Counted from the first letter of the stretch, positions 8,555 through 17,306 are shown. The stretch is DNA of 64,000 bases from CALLVY01 sp937899855 (GCA_039820405.1 JBCBQC010000011.1:31933-95932); one strand, 5' to 3'. Program-made: numbers and translations. Notes: generated by a model not told the origin, from the letters alone.

Positions 8555-9466
8555 CTACTCGAAGTCCAGCAGCTCAAACTCCGCCACAATCACCGAATTG
8601 GCGGGGATCGATCCGACTTCGCGGCTGCCAAAGGCCAGCCCACTGGGGACGACGAAGGTGCCCTTGCCCCCCTTTTGAAGTAAGGGAATGGCCTGCTGCC
8701 AGAAGTCCATGGCCGAGCCCAGCTCTACCCATTCCCCCGTCTTTGGCGACTGCGCGTAGCTGAAGCCATCCAAAAAGGAACCCTGGTAACGCACCCGGAC
8801 TTTGGATTGTAAATTGGGATAGCGGTCCCCCTCCCCTTCCACGTCAATCCGGTAGTACAAACCACTCGGCGCGCGCTGCATCGTCCAACCCTTTTCGGCC
8901 AAAAAATCGCGAATTTCACCTTCCTCCTTCCGGTTGCGTTGCTTGACCAGGTCGCGGCGCTCGCCAAAACGGATGAGTTCCAGGTCGTACACCAGGGGGG
9001 TATTGGGCGGAATAAAGGTACCGGCTCCACGTTCGCCGTGGGCCAGGGCCGAGGGAAGAAGGAATTTGCCACGCCCGCCCTTCTTGAGCAAGGAAAAGGC
9101 TTCGATCCAACCCGGGATGACGCCCCGGCTGTCGAGGTCAAGTTGGGTGGCTTGCCCCCGCTCACGCGAATCGCCACAGACAAAACCATCCAGACGCTCG
9201 CAGGTGTAGAAAAAGGTGACCGTAGCGTCCGCCGTGGGATGGTCCTCCCCCCGGCCGGGCTCCTCGATGAGGTAGTACATCCCGGAAGGGGTCGCTTGGA
9301 CGTTCCACTGTTTTTGGAGGGCGTACTCCAGGAGTTGATTGCGCTCGATCTCGCCACGCGTAGTGGGGTTTTCGATGAGTTGGCGACGGAGTTGAGCTTG
9401 GGGGTCGGGGGTACAGGCGGTACCGAGCAGGAGGAACAGGGCCGCTCCCAGGAGCAATCGAAACAT
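8555..9466 (-). CDS. Two-domain FKBP-like lipoprotein with degenerate active sites
   Basis: 303-residue lipoprotein: signal MFRLLLGAALFLLLGTAC gives a lipobox cysteine at 18. Two FKBP folds follow (about 55-170 and 185-303). Structural hallmarks such as LLKKGGRGKFLLPSALAHG and IPPNTPLVYDLELI are kept, but active-site positions have drifted. In domain 1 the usual VFDSS is VCGDS, though VIPGW remains. In domain 2 VFDSS is FSYAQ and VIPGW is AMDFW. Weak or absent prolyl isomerase activity with a retained chaperone or binding role is inferred. It is the last of four FKBP genes in a row, cut off from the previous one by a terminator at 9482-9524, so it may have separate expression. Confidence 0.85.
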   Translation of the reverse strand: MFRLLLGAALFLLLGTACTPDPQAQLRRQLIENPTTRGEIERNQLLEYALQKQWNVQATPSGMYYLIEEPGRGEDHPTADATVTFFYTCERLDGFVCGDSRERGQATQLDLDSRGVIPGWIEAFSLLKKGGRGKFLLPSALAHGERGAGTFIPPNTPLVYDLELIRFGERRDLVKQRNRKEEGEIRDFLAEKGWTMQRAPSGLYYRIDVEGEGDRYPNLQSKVRVRYQGSFLDGFSYAQSPKTGEWVELGSAMDFWQQAIPLLQKGGKGTFVVPSGLAFGSREVGSIPANSVIVAEFELLDFE

Positions 9467-9481
9467 GGCAATTCGTTTGGT

Positions 9482-9524
9482 AAAAAAACAAAGGCCCTTC
9501 TCCGCATTCTCGGAAAAGGGCCTT
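9482..9524 (-). terminator. Intrinsic terminator downstream of the three-domain FKBP gene
   Basis: Stem AAGGCCCTT (9491-9499) / AAGGGCCTT (9516-9524) with inner TCCG/CGGA pairing. On the minus strand the hairpin is followed by TGTTTTTTTA. It ends the operon 12808-9544 and lies in the short space before the last FKBP gene. Confidence 0.8.
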
Positions 9525-9543
9525 CATTTTAGTCAAAAAATCC

Positions 9544-10863
9544 CTAAAAGTCAATCAACTCCACCTCAAAGGCGAGTACGGAGTTGGGGGGAATCTTACC
9601 GGCCTTACGCGCGCCGTAAGCCATCCCGGAGGGGATGACGAAGGTGGCCTTACCGCCTTTTTTGAGCAGCGGAATGGCTTCTTGCCAGCCGGGGATTACC
9701 TGCGACAGTTTGAAAGAAATGGGCTCGCCCCGATCGTAGGAGGAGTCGAAGACCGTCCCGTCGAGGAGGGTGCCTCGGTAGTGTACCGTCACCTGGGAAT
9801 TCACGGTTGGATGGGCATCCCCTTCCCCTTCTTTCTCCATCACGTAGTGGATACCCGACTTGGTTTGCTTGGTCTTCATCCCTTGCTTGCGAACGTAGGA
9901 TTTAATGGCATTTTCGTCCGTCTTGGCCTGCTGGGCTTGCAGCTGGGCCCGATCGGCAAAGTCAATCAGCTCAATATCAAAAATCAGGGGGCTGTTGGGT
10001 GGAATCTTAGGACCGGAGCCCCGCGATCCGTAAGCCAGGCCCGAGGGAATGAGGAATTTACCCTTGCCCCCCTTCTTGAGGAGCTTCATGGCTTCCTGCC
10101 AGCCGGGGATCACCCCGCCCAGGCTAAAGCTAAAGGGCTCGCCCCGGTCGACCGACGAATCGAAAACGGTGCCGTTGAGCAGCGTACCGTGGTAGTGGGC
10201 GGTAATCTGTGCATTCTGATCGGGCTGAGCATCGCCCGTTCCTTCCTTTTCAATGAGGTAGTAAATACCCGACTCGGTCCGCTGGGCCTCCATCTGGTTT
10301 TCTTGGAGGTACTGGCTGATGGCCTCGTCGTCAATTTTCCGTTGCTTGGCCTCCATCTCGGCCCGATCGACAAAGTCGATCAGCTCGATGTCAAAAACCA
10401 GGGGGGTATTGGGAGGAATGGCCCCCCCCGCACCGCGGACGCCGTAGGCCAATTCGGAGGGAATGAGGAATTTGCCCTTGCCACCTTTTTTCAACAGCTT
10501 AATCGCTTCCTGCCAGCCGCGAATCACGCCGCCCAGGGTAAATTGAAAGGGTTCGCCCCGATCGACCGAAGAATCGAAAACGGTGCCGTCGGTAAGTTGC
10601 CCGTGATAGTGAGCCGTAATCTGTGAATTTTGATCGGGTTGGGCCTCCCCCGTTCCCGCGTTCTCGATCACGTACAGGATGCCCGACTCCGTCGACTGAA
10701 CGTCGAGCTGATTGTCGATGGCGTATTGCAGCAATTGGTTTTTGTCCTTGCCCGCTTGATCCACGGGAGAGGCTACCATTTGCGCTTCCAGTTTGCTCTT
10801 CAGCGTGGGCTCGCAGGCCGTAAAGCAAATCGCGAGGCTGAGTAGCGCCAAAATTGATCTCAT
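9544..10863 (-). CDS. Three-domain FKBP-type peptidyl-prolyl isomerase lipoprotein
   Basis: Predicted envelope lipoprotein that should catalyse cis-trans isomerisation of X-Pro bonds in exported proteins. From the ATG at 10863 the signal is MRSILALLSLAICFTAC. An upstream in-frame start at 10932 would overlap the next gene and spoil the signal peptide, so it was not used. Three FKBP domains in tandem each keep GTVFDSSxDRGEP, a V-I-P/R-G-W segment, LLKKGGKGKFLIPS, and AYG..G (last domain ARKAGKIPPNS). Linkers carry the repeated pattern of a charged helix ending in Q(S/R)TxSGxxYxxE. Spacing of 43 bases to the upstream FKBP gene suggests cotranscription. Confidence 0.92.
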   Translation of the reverse strand: MRSILALLSLAICFTACEPTLKSKLEAQMVASPVDQAGKDKNQLLQYAIDNQLDVQSTESGILYVIENAGTGEAQPDQNSQITAHYHGQLTDGTVFDSSVDRGEPFQFTLGGVIRGWQEAIKLLKKGGKGKFLIPSELAYGVRGAGGAIPPNTPLVFDIELIDFVDRAEMEAKQRKIDDEAISQYLQENQMEAQRTESGIYYLIEKEGTGDAQPDQNAQITAHYHGTLLNGTVFDSSVDRGEPFSFSLGGVIPGWQEAMKLLKKGGKGKFLIPSGLAYGSRGSGPKIPPNSPLIFDIELIDFADRAQLQAQQAKTDENAIKSYVRKQGMKTKQTKSGIHYVMEKEGEGDAHPTVNSQVTVHYRGTLLDGTVFDSSYDRGEPISFKLSQVIPGWQEAIPLLKKGGKATFVIPSGMAYGARKAGKIPPNSVLAFEVELIDF

Positions 10864-10906
10864 GTTATTGTAATTTTTGGTTTGATTATGCAAAATATGG
10901 ATGCGG

Positions 10907-12223
10907 TCAAAAGTCAATGAGCTCGACCTCAAAGACGAGCACGGAGAAAGGAGGAATTTTTCCCGCCCGACGACCGCCGTAGGCCAAGTGGCTGGGAATA
11001 ATCAGTTTGCCCTTTCCCCCCTTCTTCAGGTAGGGAATGCCCTCCTGCCAACCAGGAATCACCTGACCCAGCGAAAAGGAAATCGGCTCCCCCCGCTCGA
11101 CCGACGAATCGAAGACCGTTCCGTCGAGCAAGGTACCGTGGTAATGGACCGTCACCTTGTCCTGCACTGTGGGATGCGCTCCCGTTCCCTCCTCGTCGAT
11201 GACGTAGTACAAGCCCGAGGCGGTCGACTGGGCTTGCATTTGGTTTTGTTGCAGGTAGGCCTCAATGAGCCCTTGATCCTTGGTCCGCTGTCGGGCTTCC
11301 TCTTCGAGGGGATCGACAAAGTCGAGCAGTTCGACCTCAAACATCAGGACGGCATTGGGCGGAATTTTCCCACCCGCACCCCGCGGCCCGTAGGCCAAAT
11401 CCGAGGGAATGAGGAATTTGCCCTTGCCCCCCTTTTGCAACAAGGGAACCGCCAATTGCCAGCCCTTGATGACGCCCCCCAGGGGAAAAGCCAGGGGCTT
11501 TCCCCGCTCGATCGACGAGTCAAAGACCGTTCCGTCGAGCAGACTACCGGTGTAGTGTACTTTTACCTTGTCGCTCCCCTTGGGATGCCCACCGGTACCC
11601 GCTTGTTCGATGATGTAGTGCAGGCCCTCGGGCGTCGACTGAGCACGGAGGCCATTCTCCGTTAAATATTTTACGATCAGCTGCTGGTCTTTTTGTTTTT
11701 GTCGCTCGACCTTTTCCTCGGGACCGTAAAAGTCGATCAACTCGATGTCAAAGATCAAGACGGAATTGGGCGGAATATCGTTGCCCGCCCCCCGGGATCC
11801 GTAGGCCAGCTCGGAGGGAATAAAGAATTTCCCCTTGCCCCCCATCTTCAGGAGGGGAATGGCAATTTGCCAGCCCTGGATGACACCGCCCAGGCCAAAC
11901 TCAAGAGGCTCGCCCCGGTCGACCGAGGAGTCAAATACGGTACCGTCGAGCAAACTGCCGTGGTAATGGGCCACGATCAGCGAGCTGACGTCGGGTCGGG
12001 CTTCCCCCGTTCCTTCGTTTTCCAGGAGGTAGTAGATGCCTTCGGGGGTCGACTGCAGGGGCAGCTTATTGTCGATGGCGTACTGGAGGATGAGGTTTTG
12101 ATCTTTATCCGCCTGGCTTTCGGGGGCCTCGACGAGTTGTTCTTTTAGCAATTTCTGCCACTTGGGGGTACAAGCCGTCACGCTCATCAGGAAAAAGCCA
12201 AGGGCCAACAGGGGAAAACGCAT
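10907..12223 (-). CDS. Three-domain FKBP-type peptidyl-prolyl isomerase lipoprotein
   Basis: 438 residues with lipoprotein signal MRFPLLALGFFLMSVTAC. Three FKBP domains (about 60-175, 190-305, 320-438) each show GTVFDSSxERG or DRG, a VIxGW core, LLKKGGKGKF-like strands and Y-G/GG near IPP, so all three active sites look intact. The linker helices (KVERQKQKDQQLIVKYL, EEEARQRTKDQGLIEAYL) repeat the pattern seen in the neighbouring genes, showing that the genes arose by duplication. It lies 15 bases from the single-domain FKBP gene upstream and is in the same transcription unit. Confidence 0.92.
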   Translation of the reverse strand: MRFPLLALGFFLMSVTACTPKWQKLLKEQLVEAPESQADKDQNLILQYAIDNKLPLQSTPEGIYYLLENEGTGEARPDVSSLIVAHYHGSLLDGTVFDSSVDRGEPLEFGLGGVIQGWQIAIPLLKMGGKGKFFIPSELAYGSRGAGNDIPPNSVLIFDIELIDFYGPEEKVERQKQKDQQLIVKYLTENGLRAQSTPEGLHYIIEQAGTGGHPKGSDKVKVHYTGSLLDGTVFDSSIERGKPLAFPLGGVIKGWQLAVPLLQKGGKGKFLIPSDLAYGPRGAGGKIPPNAVLMFEVELLDFVDPLEEEARQRTKDQGLIEAYLQQNQMQAQSTASGLYYVIDEEGTGAHPTVQDKVTVHYHGTLLDGTVFDSSVERGEPISFSLGQVIPGWQEGIPYLKKGGKGKLIIPSHLAYGGRRAGKIPPFSVLVFEVELIDF

Positions 12224-12238
12224 AGGGATGGTGTTTTG

Positions 12239-12808
12239 TTAGTAACGATCAATATCGACGAGTTCAATTTCGAATTTTAGAATGGAGTGGGGCGCAATTT
12301 TACCGGCCAAGCCTTCCGGCCCGTAGGCCAGGTGAGAGGGTAGGATAAAGGTACCCTTGCCCCCCTTGCGCATCAACTGCAACGCCTCTTGCCAGCCGGG
12401 AATGACCTGCCGCAGCTTGACTTTGAAGGGTTTTTGGGGAGTGGATTGGTCAAAGACGCTGCCGTCCAGAAAGGTACCGCGGTACTGCAGGACCAGCACG
12501 TCGCCCCAACGCGGAGGAATATCGTCCTGATCGCCGGGCGTCGTCATTTGGTAGAACAGACCCGAGCGGGTGGATTTGAGATCGAGTAAATTTTCGATGG
12601 CGTAGTCGACGATGAGGTTTTGATCCCGGTGGGCCTGGCTGGTGGGTTGGGCAATGAGCTGCATGGACAGCCGGCTCAGGAGATCGTCTTCCACCTCGGG
12701 GGCCAGGGGCTCGGGCGGGGGAGCGGGCTCCGACGAGGCCCCTCCTCCGCAAGCGGAGCATCCGAGAAGCAGTATCCAAAGGAGGCCAAAGTGCCGGGGA
12801 AAATCCAT
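12239..12808 (-). CDS. Single-domain FKBP-type peptidyl-prolyl isomerase lipoprotein
   Basis: 189 residues from the ATG at 12808, where the signal MDFPRHFGLLWILLLGCSAC gives a lipobox. The longer in-frame start at 12907 adds a hydrophilic leader and was rejected. A proline-rich linker is followed by the same N-terminal helix found in the other three genes (QLIAQPTSQAHRDQNLIVDY) and then one FKBP domain with GSVFDQS, QVIPGWQEAL, KGGKGTFILPSHLAYG and GKIAPHS. It is the promoter-proximal gene of the FKBP operon; a TACCTTTG promoter box enclosed by an inverted repeat lies 22 bases upstream. Confidence 0.9.
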   Translation of the reverse strand: MDFPRHFGLLWILLLGCSACGGGASSEPAPPPEPLAPEVEDDLLSRLSMQLIAQPTSQAHRDQNLIVDYAIENLLDLKSTRSGLFYQMTTPGDQDDIPPRWGDVLVLQYRGTFLDGSVFDQSTPQKPFKVKLRQVIPGWQEALQLMRKGGKGTFILPSHLAYGPEGLAGKIAPHSILKFEIELVDIDRY

Positions 12809-12821
12809 AGACGTCTTAGTA

Positions 12822-12855
12822 TTTCGGGCGCAAAGGTAGGGATTTTTGCCCGAAA
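12822..12855 (-). promoter_or_regulatory. Putative FKBP operon promoter within an inverted repeat
   Basis: The minus-strand box TACCTTTG (complement of 12831-12838) fits TAnnTTTG. It is enclosed by a perfect 8-bp inverted repeat TTTCGGGC (12822-12829) / GCCCGAAA (12848-12855) with centres 26 bp apart. This arrangement suits an operator of a dimeric regulator or a hairpin at the start of the message. No clear -33 element was found. Confidence 0.45.
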
Positions 12856-12973
12856 GCGCGCGTTTGCTCGGCGCCAATCCCTCCAATTTTGGACCCCGAT
12901 GGACCAATCCCCCACATCGGAGAGCCCTGGGCTCCTCGACGGAGTCCCAGAAGCGGGTTTCCCCTCCCCCATT

Positions 12974-14464
12974 CTAAGGGGCCGTCCGGATGGTCGTTTT
13001 CTCCTGAATCCAGCAGGGAACGGTGTAGCTAGTCCCCACTTTGAGCCCCCGTTGGAAAACGTCTTCCACGTCGGGCATAAACTTGGAATAGGTACGGATC
13101 AGTCGGTTGGCCTCGTCGGCTACGGAGGGATCGACTCGTTTGGCTTGGGTCCACTTGTCGATCGCGGGCCAGGTAACGACCTGACTGTCCCAGCCCCGAC
13201 CGGGGCCACACAGCGGGCCGGAGGAGGCGTAAAGCTTACCGATCAGGATATAAGCCGCACCCAAATCGGGCTTGGCTTGGAGGGCCAGGCGCGCGTATTT
13301 GCGCGATTGACCAAAGCGCTTGAGCTCCCCGTAATAAATCTTGGCGATAAAGAGGTAAAACTTCGCCTTCGTCTCCGCCTCCTCCGAGCTCTCGGCCTTG
13401 CCCTCGTAGCATTCGATGGCCCCACGGTAATCCCCCCCACGAAGAATAGAGCCACAGGTAGGTTCTCCGGGTTTGTAACATTCCGCTTTCCAAGCCTCGT
13501 TAGCCGTCACCAGCTGGGCATCGGAATCGGGGCATCCCGCCCACTTCAGCTTACCCAATACGGATACAATGGCTTCACAATCTTTGGGGTTGCTTTCGAA
13601 CTCGGCGTAGTACTTCTCCTTGAAGTAGGCACAGTCGTAAAAGCCCTTGACTCCTTCCAATTGGGCCAACACCTCGGGAACGTATTCCTCGACGATCTTC
13701 CAGGGTTCACATTCCTTATCCGTCTTACAGTTGGCCAGGCCGCTGGCCAGGGCCGTCCGAATCTTAGCCTGGTACTGCTGGGCCTCCTCCAGGGGAATTT
13801 TCTCTTCGATCAGCAGGTTAGACAGCAGAGCAGTAAAGGGGTTGAGGATAAAGTACTGGGCATTTTCCGCCCCGTCCCGGTCGATCGCCTCCTTAAACAT
13901 CGCGTACTTTTCCTGATCGGTAGCCATGGAGGGGTACTTGTAATAGTAGTCAAAAGCCTTGCGACTCATCACGTAGCCCTCTTCTCCGTAGCACTCCACG
14001 CGTTTGTCAAGCAGCAGCATGATGCTGTCGACGTAGCTTTGTTGCTGCGCCTCGTCCGTGGTTTGGCTGATGAAATACTCGTAAAAGCGAATCCCGTCCT
14101 CGAAGTGGTCGGCGCGTTTGCCATCGGCAGCGGGGGCTTCGGCGTAAGCCGTTTTCCAGTACTCGAAGGCAACTTGATAGAGCGAGTCGATGCGCTTTTG
14201 GCTGACCGGTTGGCGGCGACCTTCGGCACGAATGTCCTTGAAGCCATCCTTGTACAGGACGTGGGCGGCCATGATGTCGCTCTGATTGGCCCGAGCATTC
14301 CAATTTCTACACGCGCTCAGCTCTTCCTCCGGTTCGGGAGTCGGGGTGGTCGTGGTCGCAGTGGTCGTTTCCGTGGTGGTTTGGGTGACTTTGGGGGTAC
14401 AGGCCAGCAGGGTGGCCAGCAGGGTGGCCAGCAGGGCGAGGATCAGCGAATGGCGAATGGTCAT
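12974..14464 (-). CDS. Secreted TPR-like lipoprotein, paralogue of the adjacent gene
   Basis: 496 residues. The signal MTIRHSLILALLATLLATLLAC ends at a lipobox cysteine and includes an ATLL repeat encoded by a short tandem DNA repeat near 14405-14435. A threonine-rich linker follows. The body is helical with TPR-like repeats, including KFYLFIAKIYYGELKRFGQS near the C-terminus and DLGAAYILIGKLYASSG. It shares with the 14584-15975 product the motifs AAHxLYKDG, APAADGKR, CYGEEG and a terminal V-x-C-W-I-x-E. A terminator lies just upstream at 14501-14538, so it probably starts its own transcript. Likely an envelope scaffold protein; function unknown. Confidence 0.8.
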   Translation of the reverse strand: MTIRHSLILALLATLLATLLACTPKVTQTTTETTTATTTTPTPEPEEELSACRNWNARANQSDIMAAHVLYKDGFKDIRAEGRRQPVSQKRIDSLYQVAFEYWKTAYAEAPAADGKRADHFEDGIRFYEYFISQTTDEAQQQSYVDSIMLLLDKRVECYGEEGYVMSRKAFDYYYKYPSMATDQEKYAMFKEAIDRDGAENAQYFILNPFTALLSNLLIEEKIPLEEAQQYQAKIRTALASGLANCKTDKECEPWKIVEEYVPEVLAQLEGVKGFYDCAYFKEKYYAEFESNPKDCEAIVSVLGKLKWAGCPDSDAQLVTANEAWKAECYKPGEPTCGSILRGGDYRGAIECYEGKAESSEEAETKAKFYLFIAKIYYGELKRFGQSRKYARLALQAKPDLGAAYILIGKLYASSGPLCGPGRGWDSQVVTWPAIDKWTQAKRVDPSVADEANRLIRTYSKFMPDVEDVFQRGLKVGTSYTVPCWIQEKTTIRTAP

Positions 14465-14500
14465 AGGTGCAATTTTTTCGATTTCGAAAGGGATGATACG

Positions 14501-14538
14501 AAAAAGCTTCGTCCCCGAGAAGAGAACGAAGCTTTTTT
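14501..14538. terminator. Intrinsic terminator after the coaX operon
   Basis: Perfect stem AAAAAGCTTCGT (14501-14512) / ACGAAGCTTTTTT (14526-14538) with a 13-nt loop and T-runs on both strands. It ends the minus-strand unit coaX, outer membrane protein, TPR protein and precedes the next TPR-like gene. Confidence 0.88.
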
Positions 14539-14583
14539 GTCTTTAACCGCTACAAAGAAGTTAGGTTGTGTGGAGGGGCGGGC

Positions 14584-15975
14584 TTAGTCCGCAAACTCCA
14601 ATTTGACCGTCTCTCCGATCCAGCAGCCCACCTTGACCGAATCACCGGCTTTGAGCTTGCGCATAAAGGCTTCGGAAGAATCGGGCTTGGATTTGGAGTA
14701 GCTGCCGATCCGCTTGTTGGCCTCGTCGGCTACCTCGGGGTCGATCGAGCGGGCGTAGCGGTATTTGGCGATGGCGGCGAGGATGGCGACGCGTTGGTCG
14801 AAGGCATCGCCACAATTGCGGCTCGACTTGGCGTAGAGGTCGCCGATGAGCATGTAGGGGCGGCCCCAGTTGCCGCGGAGGCCAGCCGCTTTGAGGGCCA
14901 GGCTACGGGCCTTGGAGTAGTTGCCCAACTTCCGACCTTCGATCGAGGCCAAGCCAAAGTAGATCGTCGCTTGCTTTTCGGGATCGGTCTCTTTTTCGAG
15001 GGCTTCGTTGTACTTGGCCGCGGCGCCGCTAAAGTCACCCTCGTCGTAGAGGCGCTTGGCCATCACGGCGGGGTTGTCCTTTTCGTACTGCGCCTGGCGA
15101 CGGGCGTTTTCCGCTTCGGCGTAACGCTCGTACTTGGTGCGAAGCTCCACCAAAATGGGATCGGTGTCCTCACAACCCCGCGAGGCAAGCTTGTTGTAGA
15201 TCGTTTTGATCAGCTCGCCGTTTTCGGGATCAGCATTGTATTCGGGCAGCAATTTTTCTTTGAAGTACGCGCAATCGAAGATGTAGTCCTCGATCCGAAC
15301 GAAGACGCCGTTCATCGCATCTTTGGCCTGCTGGTATTGAGCGCTGAATTTCTCGTTGTTGGCGATGTTGTGATCGGCGATGGCGTTGAGCGTTCCGTGG
15401 ATATCGCGGGCGGTGGTGGCATCCATTTCCTCACGAGTAAAGAGGTACTCTACCACGGTGGCGTAGGGAACGAAAACGATGTACTCCGATTTATTGCCCC
15501 CTTTCTCCACGGCACTGGCCAGGACTTTTTCGAGGGTGGCGTAGGGCGTGCGGAATTCGTAGAACATGTCAAAAGCCTTGCGGCCCAGGAGACGGGCTTC
15601 TTCACCATTTTCGCCGTAGCACTGGATTTGCTCGTCGTACAGGCGGAGGATGAGATCGATGTATTCTTTCTTCTTGGCCTCGTCGTTCTCTTTGGCGATC
15701 ATGGCCTTGTGGATCTTACGACCATCCGAATAGTGAAAGGCGCGTTTGCCATCGGCGGCGGGCGCCATTTCGTAAGCAATTTTCCAATTGTCGTAAGCCC
15801 CCAACAGGTCGTCAGTCTTGACGGCATCGCGGTAGAGCGAGTGGGCCGCCAGGGCATCGGATTCATTAGCCGATTCGTTGAATTTTCCGCACTGGGCCAA
15901 GAGTGTATTCGAAGACAAGAGCGCAGCCATTACCACTAAAAAACCGGTGCGCAGTAAATCTTGGTAACATTTCAT
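14584..15975 (-). CDS. Secreted TPR-repeat protein, unknown function
   Basis: 463 residues with a classical signal peptide (MKCYQDLLRTGFLVVMAALLSSNTLLAQ). The mature part is alpha-helical with TPR-like units, clearest in YDEGDFSGAAAKYNEALEKE and ATIYFGLASIEGRKLGNYSK. It has paired cysteines spread through the chain and ends GDSVKVGCWIGETVKLEFAD, a tail shared with the paralogue at 12974. It lies 2 bases after the outer membrane protein gene and is probably translationally coupled to it, so the two products may act together at the envelope. No catalytic motif is visible. Confidence 0.82.
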   Translation of the reverse strand: MKCYQDLLRTGFLVVMAALLSSNTLLAQCGKFNESANESDALAAHSLYRDAVKTDDLLGAYDNWKIAYEMAPAADGKRAFHYSDGRKIHKAMIAKENDEAKKKEYIDLILRLYDEQIQCYGENGEEARLLGRKAFDMFYEFRTPYATLEKVLASAVEKGGNKSEYIVFVPYATVVEYLFTREEMDATTARDIHGTLNAIADHNIANNEKFSAQYQQAKDAMNGVFVRIEDYIFDCAYFKEKLLPEYNADPENGELIKTIYNKLASRGCEDTDPILVELRTKYERYAEAENARRQAQYEKDNPAVMAKRLYDEGDFSGAAAKYNEALEKETDPEKQATIYFGLASIEGRKLGNYSKARSLALKAAGLRGNWGRPYMLIGDLYAKSSRNCGDAFDQRVAILAAIAKYRYARSIDPEVADEANKRIGSYSKSKPDSSEAFMRKLKAGDSVKVGCWIGETVKLEFAD

Positions 15976-15977
15976 GA

Positions 15978-17306
15978 TTAATTGAATTTTCGTTTAAAAA
16001 ACCAGGAGTTATCGTTTAGTGTAAATCCTACCGAAAGTCGGGCGTAGGTTTCCAACAGGGAGGCTTCGTTGCCAAAGCGCCCCAACTCCAGCGCCATATT
16101 CATGTAGGAGGTGCGCTGGCGAGGAAGGATTATTGGAAAACCGAGTCCAATATTTATTCCGTAGTTGGTTAAGGAATTATTAAAAACAGTACGGGGGTCG
16201 GTGCTGTAGAAAGCTCCAGCTCTATAACGGATCTTTTTACTGTATTTATTGTAGGAAGAATAATCGGGAATAAACTCCCCCCCCACGGCGAGGCGCCAGG
16301 TGTTGGCCAGGACCTCCTCCTTGGCGTCGTTGCGGTAATTCTCCCACTGGGTATAGTCGTACTGGATGCCGAAGCGGTATTTGTTGGTCTTGACGTACAT
16401 CGCACTGATGCTGAAAGAGGCCGGCAGGGTACCATTGCCCGCCACGTCGGTCACCATCTCGAAAGTATCCACATCGGCGTACTGGGGGTTAAAGGTCCGG
16501 TAAAGTCGGCTGGCGTTGGTGCTAAAGGAGTTATTGGCGCGGATGGTAGCGCCCAGGGTCAACTTGCGGGTACTGGGTTTGTCATCCGAGCGATCGCGAT
16601 CCAATTCGAGATCGTACTGTACGCCCAAATCCCAAACCAAGCCCCCCACGCTAAATTCGTCGATGAATACTTCCTGGTAGGAATTGACCAGGTCGGGTAG
16701 TACTTGGTGCTCGCGGCTGATCTTGCCGAAGAGGTAGCTCAGGTTGAGCCCGGCAGAAAAGTTGTTGATGCGGATGCTGTTGCCCCATACGAAGCGATAG
16801 GTGCCCCCCGTTCCCTCAAACTGGTAACGGATGGTATCCGCACCGGGAACGAATTCGGTGGTTTCGATATCGTAGCCCACGGTGGTAAAGGGCACCAGGG
16901 CAAAGGCCATTCCCCATTTGAGCTTGTGATCGCGGGGGTCCAGGACTTCATTGATCGAATTGCGCATCGGAAAACCCAGGGCCAGGTAGGACAGGTTGCC
17001 CCCCCAGAGGGTCGCTTCGGTACCGTCGCTATTTTGTAGGTTGGAGTAGCGCGCGTTGACGCCCACTTCGAAGGCCGTCGTTTCGAGGGCGCTCAGCGAA
17101 GCGGGATTGTAAATGTTGATGTGGTGGGGGTCGCTGGCGGCGGTGGAAAGCCCACCGAGGCCACTCTGATTGATAAAATTCTGGTCAAACAAATCTCCCA
17201 GACCCAGTCGGGAATAGGGAGAGTTGTACTTCGGTTGCGCCAGTGCCGTCAGGGCCATTCCCATCATTGCCACCCATAAAATAAACTTACCCTGGTAGTT
17301 GGACAT
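15978..17306 (-). CDS. Outer membrane beta-barrel protein (OmpP1/FadL-like fold), unknown function
   Basis: 442 residues. The signal MSNYQGKFILWVAMMGMALTALAQ is followed by PKYNSPYSRLGLGDLF, a start common in a Bacteroidota outer membrane protein family, then STAASDPHHINIYNPASLSAL and many alternating beta-strands ending in an aromatic residue (SWFFKRKFN). Bacteroidota often carry this family right after coaX together with a TPR protein, as here. The start overlaps the end of coaX by 20 bases, indicating coupling. The ligand or role is not known; transport of hydrophobic substrates or an envelope assembly role are both possible. Confidence 0.83.
   Translation of the reverse strand: MSNYQGKFILWVAMMGMALTALAQPKYNSPYSRLGLGDLFDQNFINQSGLGGLSTAASDPHHINIYNPASLSALETTAFEVGVNARYSNLQNSDGTEATLWGGNLSYLALGFPMRNSINEVLDPRDHKLKWGMAFALVPFTTVGYDIETTEFVPGADTIRYQFEGTGGTYRFVWGNSIRINNFSAGLNLSYLFGKISREHQVLPDLVNSYQEVFIDEFSVGGLVWDLGVQYDLELDRDRSDDKPSTRKLTLGATIRANNSFSTNASRLYRTFNPQYADVDTFEMVTDVAGNGTLPASFSISAMYVKTNKYRFGIQYDYTQWENYRNDAKEEVLANTWRLAVGGEFIPDYSSYNKYSKKIRYRAGAFYSTDPRTVFNNSLTNYGINIGLGFPIILPRQRTSYMNMALELGRFGNEASLLETYARLSVGFTLNDNSWFFKRKFN

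Noticed and set aside
12620..14587. Plus-strand open frame of 655 codons across the TPR-like gene
   Set aside because: It spans the ends of two well-supported minus-strand genes and shows no family features. The GC-rich third positions of the real genes keep it open.
14566..15939. Plus-strand open frame of 457 codons
   Set aside because: Complement of the TPR protein gene that has a proper signal peptide. Treated as a shadow.
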